Translations under genes and position numbers: made by a program
Shown here: one piece after another, positions 1 through 9,600 of the stretch
Layout of the letters: each line of letters begins with the position of its first letter
Numbering within the stretch: the first letter of the stretch is position 1
Notes under the pieces: model-generated
The model's database searches: none
What the model was told of the DNA's origin: nothing
The model's input: the letters and a program-made list of their open reading frames with translations, nothing else
Origin: Myxococcales bacterium
Lineage (GTDB): Bacteria > Myxococcota_A > Bradymonadia > UBA7976 > UBA1532
NCBI GenBank assembly: GCA_020633435.1
Contig: JACKDP010000002.1
Coordinates: 1-64,000 of the forward strand
Reading direction: 5' to 3'
Length of the DNA stretch: 64,000 nucleotides

Positions 1-1268
1 CGGTTCACGAAGCTGCCGGCGCAGTTGGTCTCCATGAAGTCGCAGTAGACCTCGCAGAGGTCACCGCAGACGCCGCCGCCCTCGGGCATGGCGTGGGGGC
101 AGTGCAGGGCGCCGTCGGCGGCGGCGGGGAAGCTGGCGTGGTAGGTGCGGCACTGCAGCGAGTTGCCGGTGGTGGCGTTCGGGGCGCCGTCGATGGGCAT
201 GGCGCCGCAGGCGGCCATGCAGGCGGCGTCGTCCACGTAGAAGCCGCCGCAGTTCTGGGCCATCAGGCCGCAGTACACCTCGCAGTAGTCGCCGCAGACG
301 CCGCCACCCTCGGCGGCGGCGTGGGGGCAGTGCAGGGCGCCATCGGCCGCGGCGGGGAAGCTGGCGTGGTAGATGCGGCACTGGACGCTGTTGCCATCCG
401 TGGCGCCGACGGCCCCGTCGGTGCGGAGCTGGCTGCAGGCGCTCATGCAGGTGCCGCGGTCGGGGTAGGTGCCCGCGCACTGGGCGTCCATGTGGTCGCA
501 GTAGACCTCGCAGAGGTCGCCGCAGACGCCGCCGCCCTCGGCCGCCGCGTGGGGGCAGTGCAGGGCGCCGTCCGTGCTGGCCGGGTAGCCGGCGTGGTAG
601 ATGCGGCACTGGATGCTGTTGCCATCGGTGGCGCCGACGTCACCGCCGGTGGGGATGACGCTGCAGGCGCTCATGCAGGCGTCGCGGTCGGCGTAGGTGC
701 CGGCGCAGTTCGCCTCCATCTCGTCGCAGTAGACCTCGCAGTAGTCGCCGCAGACGCCGCCGCCCTCGGCCGCCGCGTGGGGGCAGTGCAGCGCGGCGTC
801 CATCATGGCGGGGGCGCCGCTATGGTAGATGCGGCACTGCAGGGAGTTGCCGTCCGTGTCGCCCGCGTTGCCGTCCGTCGGGAACTGGGCGCAGGCCTGC
901 ATGCAGGCCTCGTTGTCGGCATAGATGTCGGGGCAGTTGCTCTCCATCTGCAGGCAGTAGGCCTCGCAGGTCTGCTCGCCGCCGCCACCGCCGGCGCCGC
1001 CCATGCCACCCGCGCCGCCCATGCCGCCCGCGCCACCCTGGCCACCGGCGCCGCCCATGCCACCAGCGCCACCCGCGCCGCCCATGCCACCAGCGCCGCC
1101 CGCGCCGCCCATGCCACCGGCGCCGCCCGCGCCGCCCATGCCGCCATCGGCCTGGCCACCGGCGCCGCCGGCACCACCGCCGCCGTCATCGTCGTCACAG
1201 CCAGCGATCACCAGCGGCAGCGCCACGAGCACGGCGGCCCAGGGCCGCATCCATCCCGACATTCCCAT
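1..1268 (-). CDS. Cys-rich tandem-repeat lipoprotein (3' end beyond window)
   Basis: Predicted surface or periplasmic lipoprotein of unknown function. The start at 1268 reads MGMSGWMRPW, followed by a hydrophobic stretch and the lipobox VIAGC, then Asp residues and a Gly/Ala/Met linker (about positions 985-1190). After that come tandem units of exactly 76 residues (228 bp): the same CEVYC-type anchor recurs at nucleotides 955, 727, 499, 271 and 43. Each unit carries eight cysteines, with landmarks GNSxQCRIYH, ALHCPH and GGGVCGDxCEVYC. Even Cys number and export suggest disulfides, or alternatively metal binding. The gene continues past position 1, so total repeat number is unknown. No named family recognised. 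Confidence 0.85.
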   Translation of the reverse strand, partial: MGMSGWMRPWAAVLVALPLVIAGCDDDDGGGGAGGAGGQADGGMGGAGGAGGMGGAGGAGGMGGAGGAGGMGGAGGQGGAGGMGGAGGMGGAGGGGGEQTCEAYCLQMESNCPDIYADNEACMQACAQFPTDGNAGDTDGNSLQCRIYHSGAPAMMDAALHCPHAAAEGGGVCGDYCEVYCDEMEANCAGTYADRDACMSACSVIPTGGDVGATDGNSIQCRIYHAGYPASTDGALHCPHAAAEGGGVCGDLCEVYCDHMDAQCAGTYPDRGTCMSACSQLRTDGAVGATDGNSVQCRIYHASFPAAADGALHCPHAAAEGGGVCGDYCEVYCGLMAQNCGGFYVDDAACMAACGAMPIDGAPNATTGNSLQCRTYHASFPAAADGALHCPHAMPEGGGVCGDLCEVYCDFMETNCAGSFVN

Positions 1269-1386
1269 GATCAGTGTCCCCCCGGACTTGCAGTGAGGCG
1301 CCATTCAACCGGAACTGGCGCGTGAAGGCCAGTTCCCGTACGCGTCGGGGGGGCGGGTGGATCGGCGGGCCCGGCGGGCCCGGGCG

Positions 1387-1509
1387 CTACCGGAAGACCA
1401 TCAGGGCGAAGAAGGCGGTGAGCAGGAGCGCGCCGGCGCCCGCGGTGAGGAGCCACAGGCTGCGGTGGGCGTGCTCGTCGATGCGGCCGATGTCGGTGGG
1501 CTCGTTCAT
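1387..1509 (-). CDS. 40-residue single-pass membrane peptide
   Basis: Small ORF encoding MNEPTDIGRIDEHAHRSLWL followed by a hydrophobic helix (LLTAGAGALLLTAFFALMVF) and a final Arg. A good ribosome-binding site (GGGAG) lies about 8 nt upstream of the ATG at 1509. The layout is a short, mostly acidic N-terminus, one TM helix and a single-Arg C-terminus, as in accessory peptides of membrane complexes, but I cannot assign a partner. It lies between the Cys-repeat lipoprotein, on the same strand, and the divergent mutA. Codon use matches its neighbours. Confidence 0.6.
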   Translation of the reverse strand: MNEPTDIGRIDEHAHRSLWLLTAGAGALLLTAFFALMVFR

Positions 1510-1701
1510 GGTGTGTTCTCCCGCGCTCAGAGTGTTGGAACCTGCTCAACAACGACGCCGGCCCCCGGAAAATTTCCCGCGATTTCTGCGGGGGCGGTCC
1601 GGCGCGTCGCTCACGGGGTACCAGACCGGCCCGCGCGGGAAAGGTCACACGCCGCGGCGGGGCGCTTGTCGAGGGGGCGCGGGACGGGGATGATGCGCCC
1701 C

Positions 1702-3390
1702 ATGAAGCCCGATCTGGCAGCGTGGCGCGCCCTCGTGGAGCGCGACTTGAAGGGGGCGCCGCTCGAGCGCCTGATCCAGCGGACGGACGACGGCGTGGCG
1801 GTGCAGCCGCTGTACACCGAGGCGGAGGGGACGCTCCTCGCCGCCCGGGCGCCGGCCGCCCGCCCGCGCCGGCTGACCGCCGCCGCTCACCCGGACGCCG
1901 CCGTGCGCGCACGCTGGATCGCCGAGGACCTGGCGCGGGGGGCCGAGGCGGTGCTCCTCGACGCCTCCGACCTCGCGCCGGCCGACCTGGCCACCCTGCT
2001 GGCGGCCGTGCCCGCCGGGGTGCCGGTGTCCCTGGCGCACGCCGACGCCGACCTCGCCGCGGCCCTGCTGGCCGCCCGGCCCGACGTGCCGGCCGGGCTG
2101 GGGATCTCGCCGTTCGAGGCGGCCGCAGCGGCGGGCCAGCCACCACGCCTGGCGGAGGGCGTCGAGCTGGCCCGCCGGGCGCCCGGCTGGCGCGTCTTCG
2201 AGGTGGACGCCCACGCCTGGCACGCCGCGGGCGCGGGCGACGCCCAGCAGATCGCCCTGGCCCTGGCCTCGGGCGTCGGCTGCCTGCGCGCCCTCGACGG
2301 CGTGCCCGATCCGGCCGCCCGCCTCGGCTTCACCGTCGCCGTCGGCACGCGCTTCTTCGAGGCCATCGCCACGCTGCGGGCCCTGCGGGCGTGCTGGGCG
2401 CGGGTCCTGGAGGTCTCGGGCCTCGCCCCCGCCTTCCACCTGCGCGCCCGCCCGGCCGCCCGCCAGTGGACGCGCCACGAGCCCTTCGTGAACCTGCTGC
2501 GCGGCACGGCCATGGCGTTCGCGGCCCAGGTCGGCGGGGCCGATGAGGTGGTGGGCGTCCCCCTGGACGCGGCCCTGGGCCCGGCCGGCGACGTGGGCCG
2601 CCGCCTGGCCCGCAACACCCCCCTCATCCTCGACGCCGAGGGCCACCTGGGGCGCGTCGCCGATCCGGCGGGCGGCAGCTTCTTCCTGGAGACGCTGACG
2701 GCCGAGATCGCCGAGCGGGCCTGGGCCGGGTTCCAGGCCATCGAGGCCCAGGGTGGCCTCGCGGCGGCGCTGGCCGCGGGCACCGTGCAGGCGGGGCTGG
2801 CCGAGATCAGCGCCCAGCGGGCCCGCCGCATCGCGCGGCGGCAGCAGGGGGTGGTGGGGGTGACGGCCTACCCCGTCATCGAGCCGCCGCCCGAGGCCGC
2901 CGCCCCGAGCGCCCCCCAGGCCACCGAGGCGCCGGCCTTCGAGCCCCTCGTCTTTCGACAAGATGTGTCTGATTTCGAGGGGTTGCGGTCGACGGCCGAG
3001 GCCCTCGCGCGTGGCGGCGAGCCCGCCCGGGTCGGCCTCGTCCGGCTGGGCCCCCTGGCCCGCCACCTGGCCCGGGCCACGTTCGCGACGCACCTGCTGG
3101 CGGCGGGGGGCGTGGACGCCGTGGGCGAGGCAGAGCCGGCGGATCCGGTGGCGGCGTTCGTCGCCTCCGGCGCGACGGTCGCCTGCCTGTGCGGCCACGA
3201 CGACGACTACGCGACGGACGCGGCGGCGGTGGCGGCGGGGCTGAAGGCCGCCGGGGCCCGTCGGGTCCTGCTGGCCGGCAAGCCGGGCGCGGCCGAGGCC
3301 ACCTGGCGGGCCGCCGGCGTCGACGACTTCATCTACCTGGGCTGCGACGCCGTCGCCGCGCTGCAGGGCGTGCTCGCCGCCCTGGCCTGA
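1702..3390 (+). CDS. mutA: Methylmalonyl-CoA mutase small (beta) subunit
   Basis: Non-catalytic subunit of heterodimeric B12-dependent methylmalonyl-CoA mutase (succinyl-CoA/methylmalonyl-CoA interconversion, propionate metabolism). About 562 residues. The N-terminus (WRALVERDLKGAP, then IQPLYT-like VQPLYT) and barrel segments such as RNTPLILDAEGHLGRVADPA and the GGSFFLETLT turn are typical MCM features. The C-terminal domain (VACLCGHDDDYATDA...RVLLAGKPG) is flavodoxin-like but lacks the cobalamin-ligating DxHxxG motif, as expected for the small subunit. ATGs at 1690, 1693 and 1702 are all in frame; 1702 is chosen because the G-rich stretch at 1681-1689 then sits at usable spacing. The catalytic mutB is on neither side: the next gene is convergent pbp1A. 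Confidence 0.88.
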   Translation: MKPDLAAWRALVERDLKGAPLERLIQRTDDGVAVQPLYTEAEGTLLAARAPAARPRRLTAAAHPDAAVRARWIAEDLARGAEAVLLDASDLAPADLATLLAAVPAGVPVSLAHADADLAAALLAARPDVPAGLGISPFEAAAAAGQPPRLAEGVELARRAPGWRVFEVDAHAWHAAGAGDAQQIALALASGVGCLRALDGVPDPAARLGFTVAVGTRFFEAIATLRALRACWARVLEVSGLAPAFHLRARPAARQWTRHEPFVNLLRGTAMAFAAQVGGADEVVGVPLDAALGPAGDVGRRLARNTPLILDAEGHLGRVADPAGGSFFLETLTAEIAERAWAGFQAIEAQGGLAAALAAGTVQAGLAEISAQRARRIARRQQGVVGVTAYPVIEPPPEAAAPSAPQATEAPAFEPLVFRQDVSDFEGLRSTAEALARGGEPARVGLVRLGPLARHLARATFATHLLAAGGVDAVGEAEPADPVAAFVASGATVACLCGHDDDYATDAAAVAAGLKAAGARRVLLAGKPGAAEATWRAAGVDDFIYLGCDAVAALQGVLAALA

Positions 3391-3396
3391 GGCCCG

Positions 3397-6063
3397 CTAC
3401 TCCGGCCGATCCTCGTCGTCGGGGGCGTCCAGGGGCGGCAGCTCCTCGGGCATCTCCTCCTCGTCTCCGCCGGGGCCGTCGGGGGGCAGGGGCACCACCT
3501 TCACCGACGGCACCGCCAGGGCCGGGCGCACCGGGGCCACGTCGGCGGGCCGCGCCGCCACCGGGGCGATGGGGGCCAGGCCCGGGCGGGGCAGCGCCGG
3601 CTCGACCGGCCGGCCCGGCCGCGGATCCACGGGGGCCAGGTCGTCGGGCAGGGGCGGCACGGCGACGGGGTCGTCCTCGTCCGGGGCCTCGCCGGGGGCG
3701 TCCTGGCCGAGCTGCTCCATCATGAAGTGGTTGGCGTCCACCTCGCCGCGGTTCGGGGCCTCGACGGTGGGGGCCGTGCCGCGCAGGAAGTACTCCAGGT
3801 ACTTGTTGGGCGTGCTCGCCGTGGCGCGCAGCCCCGTCACCGGGTCGACCTCCACCGCGTCGATGGTGTCGGGGGCCGGCGTCCAGTCGGGGCCCGTCGT
3901 CTCCATCTTCTCCAGGTAGTCGCGCACCACCGGCGCCGCCGCCTTGCCGCCCGTCTCCTTGCGGCCGAGCGTCTGGGGCGTGTCGAAGCCGATCCAGGTG
4001 GTGACGACGACGTCGGGCAGCAGGGCCACGAACCAGGTGTCGCGGGCGTCGTTGCTGGTGCCCGTCTTGCCCACGACCGACCGCTTGATGTCCTTGAGGG
4101 CCGTGCCCGAGCCGGCCTTGACGACCGAGCGCATGAGGCTGCGCAGCAGCCACGTCACGTCCGCCGGCAGCGTCTGGTCGGGCTGGTCCTCCTGGTCGTT
4201 GCGCTGGAGCCGCACGTCGATGAGGCCGTCCGGCCCCTCCACCCGGTCGATGAACCGGGGGGTGCCCGGCTGGCCGTCCACCGCGATGGTGGCGTAGGCG
4301 TTGGCCAGCTCGAGGGGGGCGACCTCCGACGAGCCCAGCGCCAGCGTGAGGTTGTCGGCCAGGGGCGAGGTGATGCCGGCGCGGCGGGCGAAGCCCTGCA
4401 CCGCGCTGACGCCGATCTCGTCGGTGAGCTTGATGGCGACGGTGTTCACCGACCGCGCCAGGGCCGTGCGCAGGTTGATCTCGCCCTTGAACTTCCCGTC
4501 GTAGTTCTTGGGCTTCCACCACTTGCCCGGCTGCATCTGCCACGTCTCGGGGGCGTCGAGCATGAGCGTCGCCGGCGTGAACCGCTGGCTCTCCAGGGCC
4601 GCCCCGAAGACGAAGGGCTTGAAGGAGCTGCCGGGCTGGCGGCGCGCCTGGGTGGTGCGATCGAACGGGTAGTCGTCGTAGCTCCAGCCGCCGACGAGGG
4701 CCAGGACGGCGCGGTCGCGGGGGTCGAGGACCACCATGGCCCCCTGCGGCGCGAACGCGAAGACGGCGTTCATGCGCTCGGGGTGGCGGGGGCCGTCGGC
4801 GCGCACGGCGACGAGGTGCACGTCGCCCACGCGGAAGGGGAGGGTGCCCTTCTCGTCCGCGAAGCGGCTGGCGTTGGCCCGCGAGACCAGGGCGGTGCCG
4901 ACGCCGGTGTCGAAGACGAGGCCCTGGGCGCCGCTCGACATCAGGCGGGCGGGCACCGGGCGCGCGTCGGGCGGGGGCGCCCCGCCGAGGGCCTTGCTGC
5001 GCTTCGCCCGCCACCGATCCACCGCCTCGTCGGGCACGTGCTCCACGGCCTTGACGAACTTCTGCCGCCCGTCGATGGCCCGCAGCCCGTCGCGCAGGGC
5101 CACCAGCGCCGCCGCCTGGCGGGCCGGATCGAGGGAGGTGTAGACGCGCAGGCCCCCGGTGTAGAGGGCCTCCTCGCCCAGGGCGTCGATGATCTGCCGC
5201 TTCACCAGGTTGACGAACCACATGGCGTCGTCGACGCGCTCGACAGGCAGCTCGGCCAGGGGGATGCCCTGCTTGCGCACCGCGGCGGCCGTCTCGGGGG
5301 TGATGAAGCCGTTTTTCTCCATCTGATCGAGCACATAGGCGCGCCGGGTGATGGCGGCGTCGTAGTGCTTGCGGGGGGAGTGGCGCTCCGGGGACTGGAT
5401 GATGCCGGCCAGCGTCGCCGCCTCGTTCACGTCGAGGGCGGAGGCGTCCTTGCCGAAGTAGTAGCGCGCCGCCTCCTGTACCCCGTAGCGGCCATGCCCC
5501 AGGTAGATGGTGTTCAGGTAGATGGCGAGGATGTCGTCCTTGCTGAGCTTCTGCTCCAGCCGCCGCGTGAGGATGATCTCGCGGGCCTTGCGGCCGAAGG
5601 AGCGCTCGTGGGTCAGCACGAGGTTCTTCACGGTCTGCTGGGTGATGGTGGAGCCGGAGCCCGTCACCCGCCCGGCGCGCAGGCTGTTGTAGAGCGCGCG
5701 CAGCATGCCGGTGTAGTCGAGGCCCTCATGCTTGAAGAACTCGGCGTCCTCGGCGGCGAGCACGGCCTGGACGAGGACCTCGGGCATCTTGTCGCGGCCG
5801 ATGACGGTGCGACGCTCGCTGCCAAAGGTCGCCAGCACGCTGCCATCAGCGGCGAAGACGCGCGAGACCTGGGCGGGCCGGTAGTCCGTCACCCGGTCGA
5901 AGTCGGGCAGCCCCTGGCTGAAGTACCAGTAGCCCGCGATGAAGGTGAGGATCCCCAGGAGGAGGCCGGCCACGAAGAGCCGGAGCGCCAGCCGGAGGAG
6001 CCGGCGTCGAAGCGACGGCGGGCGCAGCACCGGCCGAACCCTCTTGCTGCTTCTCTTCGCCAT
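3397..6063 (-). CDS. mrcA: Penicillin-binding protein 1A, bifunctional glycosyltransferase/transpeptidase
   Basis: Class A PBP that polymerises and cross-links peptidoglycan at the outer face of the inner membrane. 888 residues. An Arg-rich cytoplasmic N-terminus is followed by a TM at about 26-48. The GT51 domain shows EDAEFFKHEG (catalytic Glu about 105), GSGSTITQQ and RRLEQKLSKDDIL. The transpeptidase domain shows SSFK (Ser about 478), SVN and KTGTSND (about 662). The last 120 residues are a Pro/Asp/Glu-rich tail, probably disordered. It converges on mutA with a 6-bp gap and is divergent from the small gene at 6103. All catalytic motifs are intact. Confidence 0.95.
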   Translation of the reverse strand: MAKRSSKRVRPVLRPPSLRRRLLRLALRLFVAGLLLGILTFIAGYWYFSQGLPDFDRVTDYRPAQVSRVFAADGSVLATFGSERRTVIGRDKMPEVLVQAVLAAEDAEFFKHEGLDYTGMLRALYNSLRAGRVTGSGSTITQQTVKNLVLTHERSFGRKAREIILTRRLEQKLSKDDILAIYLNTIYLGHGRYGVQEAARYYFGKDASALDVNEAATLAGIIQSPERHSPRKHYDAAITRRAYVLDQMEKNGFITPETAAAVRKQGIPLAELPVERVDDAMWFVNLVKRQIIDALGEEALYTGGLRVYTSLDPARQAAALVALRDGLRAIDGRQKFVKAVEHVPDEAVDRWRAKRSKALGGAPPPDARPVPARLMSSGAQGLVFDTGVGTALVSRANASRFADEKGTLPFRVGDVHLVAVRADGPRHPERMNAVFAFAPQGAMVVLDPRDRAVLALVGGWSYDDYPFDRTTQARRQPGSSFKPFVFGAALESQRFTPATLMLDAPETWQMQPGKWWKPKNYDGKFKGEINLRTALARSVNTVAIKLTDEIGVSAVQGFARRAGITSPLADNLTLALGSSEVAPLELANAYATIAVDGQPGTPRFIDRVEGPDGLIDVRLQRNDQEDQPDQTLPADVTWLLRSLMRSVVKAGSGTALKDIKRSVVGKTGTSNDARDTWFVALLPDVVVTTWIGFDTPQTLGRKETGGKAAAPVVRDYLEKMETTGPDWTPAPDTIDAVEVDPVTGLRATASTPNKYLEYFLRGTAPTVEAPNRGEVDANHFMMEQLGQDAPGEAPDEDDPVAVPPLPDDLAPVDPRPGRPVEPALPRPGLAPIAPVAARPADVAPVRPALAVPSVKVVPLPPDGPGGDEEEMPEELPPLDAPDDEDRPE

Positions 6064-6102
6064 GCTCTACTCCTGTTCCCGCACGCCAGGGAGGTACCGG
6101 CC

Positions 6103-6411
6103 GTGGAGATGGAGAAACCCGAGGTCGCCCACTTTCAATTTCGCCTGCGCTGGCGCGGGAAGGTGGGGACGTGCACGGGGCGCTCGCTCAAGACCCCGGA
6201 GCACCTGACCTTGCAAGTGCGCATGCAGACCCCCGAGGGCTTCCTGCTCTTCGAGGTGGCCGAGGTCGCCAGCCTGGAGGCCGCCTGGCCCCTGCTGCTC
6301 AAGGTCTGCTCCTCGCGCGGCGTCGAGCCGCTGGAGTACCGCACCACCGACGGCGCCCTGGGCGCCTGGGCCCTCGTGCCGGGCGTGACGCTGGCGGCCC
6401 CGGGCGGGTGA
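6103..6411 (+). CDS. Small hypothetical protein, about 102 residues
   Basis: Unrecognised cytoplasmic protein. The GTG at 6103 (VEMEKPEVAHF) is preferred because GGGAGG lies 8 nt upstream; ATG at 6109 is the alternative. The sequence has alternating hydrophobic and charged strands (HFQFRLRWRGK, LTLQVRMQTPEGFLLFEV, WALVPGVTL) suggesting a small beta-rich domain, and one cysteine pair region (VCSSRG). No signal peptide or TM. It is divergent from pbp1A with only 39 bp between starts, so both promoters must be in that gap or overlap the neighbouring genes. Confidence 0.6.
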   Translation: MEMEKPEVAHFQFRLRWRGKVGTCTGRSLKTPEHLTLQVRMQTPEGFLLFEVAEVASLEAAWPLLLKVCSSRGVEPLEYRTTDGALGAWALVPGVTLAAPGG

Positions 6412-6634
6412 GCCGCTTCGGCTCGGTTCTGCGCTCATGGGGCCATCCATACCAGGGTTGGCGGCGAGGTGCGAAATCACCGCGCCGACGCCATCCGCCC
6501 ACGCCACCCGTGGTGGCCATCGCACGCCCATGCGCCAGGACGCGAGACATTGACGCGTTTTCGGGGCAACATGGGCCTTCGAAACCGCAACGTGCCGACC
6601 CGGCTCGACCGGGGACGCAACTCCTGGAGGGGCG

Positions 6635-9600
6635 ATGACGGTCATCTGCCCGAAGTGTGACGCGAGCTACGACGTCGGCGCTCGCATCCCACCCGGCGGC
6701 CTGCAGATCAAGTGCCCGAAGTGTCTGCACACCTTCAACGCCGCTGCGCAGGGCCCGGGCGCTGCGCCGGGCGGGCCGCCCCCACCTCCGGGGGGCGCCA
6801 TCATCGCCCCGCCGCCGCCGCCGGGCGTGCTGGCCCCGCCGCTGCCCCGGGCGTGCTGGCCCTGCCGCCGCCGCCGGCGCGCTGGCCCCCGCCGCCGCTG
6901 CCGAGCGTGCTGGCCCCGCCATTCCGCCGCCTCGCCCGCGTCCCTGGCCCGCACCGCCGCCCGCAGTCCCTGGCCCCGCCGCCGCCGCCCGCGGTCCTGG
7001 CCCCGCCGCCGCCGGACGAGGCCCCCGACTTCGACTTCGGGCCGACCTCCGATCCGCCGCCCCGGGCCCAGGAGCCGCTGCTGGCCCCGCCCCGCGTCGC
7101 GATGCGCGGTCGCTCGGTGGCCGAGAGCGTGCCGCCTCCTCCGCCGTCCATGCCCCCCGAGGACTCCCTCGCGGTGGATCTGCTCGACGAGATCGAGGAC
7201 ATCGACGAGCTGGACGGGCAGTCGACGCTGGCCCAGTCGGGCACCATCTGGCTGCGCGACGCCCAGGGCAAGGTCTCGGGCCCCTTCGACGCGGGCACCC
7301 TGTCCACCCGCGCCTCCACGGGCACGCTGGCCGGGACGGAGGAGGCCTCCCTCGATCAGCGCACCTGGGTGCCCATCCGCAGCTTCCCGGGCATCGGCGA
7401 GCTCCTGCCGCCGCCGCGCCGTGGGGCGCCGCCCATGCAGCGGGAGGCCCCGCCCGGGGTCGTCGCCCCGCCCTCCGATGGCGTGGACGACTTCGACTTC
7501 AGCTTCGGCGTCGAGCCGGCGGCCGGGGCCGGCGACGGGGAGGACTTCGACTTCTCCTTCGGCGATCCCGACGCTGCCCAGCGGCTCGCCGACCAGCAGG
7601 CGGGCCTGGACAACCTGTTCGACGACCTGCCGGTGCCCAAGCCGCAGACGGGCCGCCGGCCCCTGACGGACGTGGGCGATCTGCCGGCCCCCAAGGAGTT
7701 CTCCGACCTGCCCGGGCCGCGTCGGCCCGGCGCCGGCCTGGACGATCTGCCCGCGCCGAAGCGCGACGCCGCCCCCGAGATCGCCGACCTGCCCGGGCCG
7801 CGCTCGTTCTCCAACCTGCCGGCTCCCAAGGGGATTTCGGATCTGCCGGGGCCGCGGGGCGTGTCGGATCTGCCGGGGCTGCGGGGGGTGTCGGACCTGC
7901 CCGGGCCGCGGGGCGTCTCGGATCTGCCGGGGCCGCGGGGCGTCTCGGATCTGCCGGGCCCGCGGGGCATCGCCGATCTGCCGGGGCCGGTCTCGTCGTC
8001 CCATGGCGACGAGATCCTCGATCTGCCGGGCATCAGCGATCTGCCCGGCGTGGGTGGCCTGCCCAGCGGTGATCGGCGGGGCCTGACGGATCTGCCCGGG
8101 GTGGGCGGGCTGCCGGCCGCTGGCCAGAGCAACCTGCCCGGCGTGGGCGGGCTGCCGGGGGTCTCGGGCCTGCCGGGGGTCTCGGGCCTGCCGGGGGTCA
8201 CGGGCCTGCCGGGGGTCACGGGCCTGCCGGGGGTCACGGGCCTGCCGGGGCTGGGGGAGGGGCTGGAGGCGCCGGTCGGTCCGGCGCTGGGCCTCGACGC
8301 CCCGGCCGGCGCCCTGGAGCTCGACACGAGCAAGGGCGGCAAGGCGGGCAAGGCGGCCAAGGCCGGGAAGGCCGAGCCGGGCGCGCCGGGTGAGGCCCGG
8401 GCCGGCTCGCGCCGCGGCCTGCTCATCGGCGGTGGCGTGGCGGTGGCGGCGGTGGTGGCCGTCGGGGCGATGTTCGCCCTCGACATGGGGCCGTTCGCCC
8501 CCAGCACCGACGCCCCGGTGACGACGCGGCGCGTCCGCCCGCCCGTCGTGAAGGCGCCCGACACGACGCCGCCGGTGGCCGTGGTGACGGACGCCGCCCC
8601 CGATCCCGACGGGATCCTCACGCCGAAGCCCGCGACGCTGGCCGAGGCGGGGGGCTTCCAGGCGGCCATCGGGCCCCTGGCGGCGAAGAAGGACGAGCTG
8701 CCGCCGGCCGACGGCGCGCGCCTCGCCTGGCTGTACGCGACGGGCGCCCTGGAGGGGGGCGATCCGGGCTGGTCCCAGGACGCCCAGGCCATGATGGTCA
8801 AGCTGGGCGAGGCCCCCGAGGCGGCCGCGGCCGCCCAGGCGACGGCCCTCGCGGCGGGCGCCGAGGGCAGCGTCGCCCAGGTGAAGGCGTGGGCGGCTTC
8901 GCAGAAGAAGAACGCCCAGGCCAGCTACCTGCTCGGGCACGCCCTCCTCAAGGAGGGCGACCTGGCGGCGGCCCGGACGGCCTTCGCCGCGGCGGCGACG
9001 CTGGATCCGACGCTGCTGCCGGCCCGGGTGCGCGAGGCCCAGGCGGCCCTGCGCGCCGGCGAGGTGGACAAGGCGAAGGCGCAGCTCGACGCGCTCTACA
9101 CCGAGGCCCCCGGGGCGCCGGCGGTGAACATCGCCCTGGCCAACCTGGCCCTGCAGGCGAAGGCCCCGAGCCGCGCCCAGAAGCTGGCGCAGCAGGTGCT
9201 CGACCTGGAGGCGGGCCGGGCGTCGCCCCAGGCGCGCTCCGAGGCGTACGTGCTGCTGGCCCGGGCGGCCCTCGCCGGGGACGGCCGGGCGGACGCCTAC
9301 AAGCACCTCGACGAGGCGGTGAAGGCCTGGCCCGAGAACGCCGAGGCCATCCACCTCATCAGCGAGCTGCACCAGCAGGACAAGGCCTGGGACAAGGCGC
9401 TGGAGCAGTTCGAGCTGCTGGCGTCCGGGGGGGCGGAGAGCCCTGCCCTGACGCTGGAGATCGTCCGCTGCGAGGAGGCCCTGGGCCGCAAGGACAAGGC
9501 CGTGGAGACGCTGACCGCCGGCGTGGGCAAGTTCCCGACGTCGGCGCTGCTGCTCACGGCCCAGGGGGATCGGCAGCTCGCCGCCGGCGAGTTCGAGCCC

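Noticed and set aside
985..1190. Short repeats that could be mistaken for a CRISPR array
   Set aside because: They code the Gly-rich linker of a lipoprotein with variable unit length and no unique spacers. No cas genes occur.
3727..6411. 894-residue plus-strand frame
   Set aside because: Antisense to pbp1A except for its last 103 codons, which belong to the small gene starting at 6103.
6840..6860. Programmed frameshifting in the ZnR-GYF gene
   Set aside because: No slippery heptamer or downstream structure is obvious, and one missing base explains it. Similar breaks occur in other low-complexity genes.
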